Source: Sphagnum compactum (Eukaryota > Bryophyta > Sphagnopsida > Sphagnales). From it: 64,000 nucleotides of DNA. The position numbers and the translations under genes are program-made. The notes beneath the pieces were generated by a model. That model made no database searches. It was not told the DNA's origin and saw nothing but the letters and a program-made list of their open reading frames with translations. Below are positions 62,363-64,000 of this stretch, one piece after another. The stretch lies in contig OZ234499.1 of assembly GCA_965153455.1 (NCBI GenBank), forward strand, positions 17,604,271 through 17,668,270, written 5' to 3'. The number at the start of each line of letters is the position of its first letter. The first letter of the stretch is position 1.

Positions 62363-63560
62363 GGTGGTGATGAATGTAGATTGTTGTGAGTTGTGACCTG
62401 AAACTCAAGCAGAAGGGCTTTCTGCCCTAATTAAGCCAAGGGTGTAGACTCCCTTTAAAGAGCACTGTTAAAAAACACAGTGATGCTGGTTCTTGATACC
62501 AAGTGCACACAATTGTGTCCTCCAACCCTGCAAATTTATATGCACTGGCTTTTGCCTTGAACACTACCTGCAATTACACTATTACCAATTACTACAATGG
62601 CCATCATGGCATGCTATTCAATCCTGATCAAGAAGTTGAGAGAATCAGGATTTTATCACTACTAACAACCTGTGCAACAAAGCTGTCTGCGACAACCTGT
62701 TGCAGACAATGATATTTGGGAACAGCGGATAGATAGCAGATCTTGTATAATTCGCAAGTAGCAAATTGCCAATGATTTGCATCCTAGTTCATCTCAACAA
62801 GCAGGACAATATCGTAGTGACATCTTAACACGGTTCAATACAAGAATTTTCGCGAGAAAACCATGGCAGCTAATGAGAGAACCTCCTGGAAGTCGTAAGG
62901 AGCTTGACGCAGCCTTCAAGTGCGGGAGTAAACTTTCAAGTGCGGACGTAAAGTTCACGTACACCGTCGACACCCTGCTTATGTAGGATATTACAGAGAT
63001 TTTGACACAGAATGAGAGAAAACAGAGAATTGACTACTAATAGAACAACAGCGGACAAAAATTGTGCTGCAAGAAAAGTCACATGGCGCAATCACCGTCC
63101 AGAAGACTTGAGCAACAAACAATTGTCCATGTCGGCGCAGAACATGGTCGGTTCTTTCTTCTCCTCTCTTGCTGCATTAACCTGAGAGGAGAGGTTCTCT
63201 CCTCTCAGGTCTCTCGTGTGAGACCTGAGAGAGGACGAAGGAGAAGACATTGATCATCCTTCGCCCCGCACTCCGCCCCCGTAGCAGCATAAGAAAGGGG
63301 TTCAGACATCTTCGTACACGAAGCTTTCTTCCCCATAATATTCTCCTGAAAATGCAAATCGTGAACCGCAAGCTCAAACTTTCGATACTCGAATGCTCAA
63401 TTTTCGATGCTTAAAACGTGAAGCACAAATTGCGAATTCGGCATTCCAGGAAAGAAATAGGAATATCCAAAACAGCCACCAACGCAGCAGCATCAACGAG
63501 AGACAGAAGAGGGGAGACAAAGGAAATGGTGGACCCTGGACGCTGATATAAAGATGTGGT
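62363..63560 (-). promoter_or_regulatory. 5' flank / leader region of POP
   Basis: No conserved coding text. An acceptor-like sequence (TTTCAG on the minus strand, about 62,399-62,404) precedes the ATG by some 40 bp, so a non-coding first exon further right is likely. GC content is higher at 63,080-63,300, and a palindrome lies at 63,180-63,210. Small open frames on both strands here are not supported. Confidence 0.4.
63180..63210. repeat. Perfect 14-bp inverted repeat with 3-bp loop
   Basis: Arms ACCTGAGAGGAGAG (63,180-63,193) and its exact reverse complement (63,197-63,210) surround GTT. A further partial copy ACCTGAGAGAGGA follows at about 63,223-63,235. Confidence 0.9.
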
Positions 63561-64000
63561 TACCCATCATGATAATATTACCCACATGATTCTTGTTTAT
63601 TATGTAAAGTTTGAAGCCTTTTCCTTTTTAGATTACATTAGACCCAAAATCCTTAGCCACCACCCTAAACTAAACTTTAATCTACCTTGAGAATCAAATT
63701 TGGGTTTTGCCAAAAAAAACCATTTAGTTTTTAATATTTTTATTTAGAAAAGAGAGGGGTAATTCTCAAGATCAATTCTTACAATTAGGGAATCAATTCT
63801 CATTCATTTTGGGACATATCAGTTTTCACAATGAGAATTAGTTTTCAAACTAGTCAAAGAACCAAATCACATTTCAAAAATTGCCCAACCTTTCACCCAA
63901 CATTGGTTGAAACCAATTTGGCCGAATATTAGTTTTTTTTTACCCCTGTCAAACAAGGTCTTTGTAAAAAATAATTTAATGTCACATAAGATATCAATAA
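63561..64000. other. AT-rich right flank
   Basis: No gene seen. Phrases TTCTCA and ATGAGAA(T) recur at about 63,760-63,870, resembling the block at 545-690 at the other end of the window. Confidence 0.4.

Overview
The window is nuclear DNA of a plant (streptophyte, most likely a land plant). It carries three intron-containing genes of plant type in an AT-rich, repeat-filled background. Exons are mostly 40-460 bp, introns use GT-AG borders, telo-box motifs (AAACCCTAA) lie upstream of THO2, and there are remnants of a CACTA DNA transposon and of Ty3/gypsy retroelements. I cannot name the species. Nothing here points clearly to an angiosperm, so a bryophyte or other seed-free plant is possible (inference).

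Layout: 1-11.5 kb is AT-rich intergenic DNA with degenerate repeats and one decayed protein-coding sequence on the minus strand (about 7.54-8.63 kb). 12,354-14,086 (+) is a two-exon equilibrative nucleoside transporter (ENT1/ENT8 type, 444 aa). Converging on it, 17,094-34,892 (-) is THO2, the large scaffold subunit of the THO/TREX mRNA export complex. I rebuilt it as 34 exons in a continuous frame of 1,918 residues. 35.4-56.4 kb is a 21-kb gene-free, strongly AT-rich region. It holds a 30-bp tandem array, a more GC-balanced island of unknown nature (40.5-41.4 kb), and a nested repeat complex (47.2-55.6 kb). 56,465-62,362 (-) is a 12-exon prolyl oligopeptidase (731 aa, S9A family) with an intact Ser-Asp-His triad. 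The window ends in AT-rich flank.

The main non-genic structure is at 47.5-53.3 kb: a 3.14-kb non-autonomous CACTA-like element (48,472-51,612) with a 3-bp target-site duplication, TAGTGAA-type subterminal motifs, mirror-image AT-rich subterminal arrays and a core made of a 25-bp minisatellite. Its left end plus several hundred bp of flank recur as an inverted copy at 52.4-53.3 kb, next to a reverse-transcriptase remnant. A separate Ty3/gypsy RNase H-integrase remnant lies at 53.5-55.5 kb.

The three genes are housekeeping functions with no obvious shared pathway: nucleoside import, mRNA export and peptide turnover. The most interesting gene-level details are a decayed tandem duplicate of THO2 exon 12 that is still open in the right phase and keeps its own splice acceptor, a THO2 stop codon embedded in the last splice donor, and a Trp-to-Thr change at a near-invariant position of the prolyl oligopeptidase. 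All splice sites were placed by eye from codon phase, GT-AG borders and family resemblance. Untranslated regions and transcription starts are not resolved.
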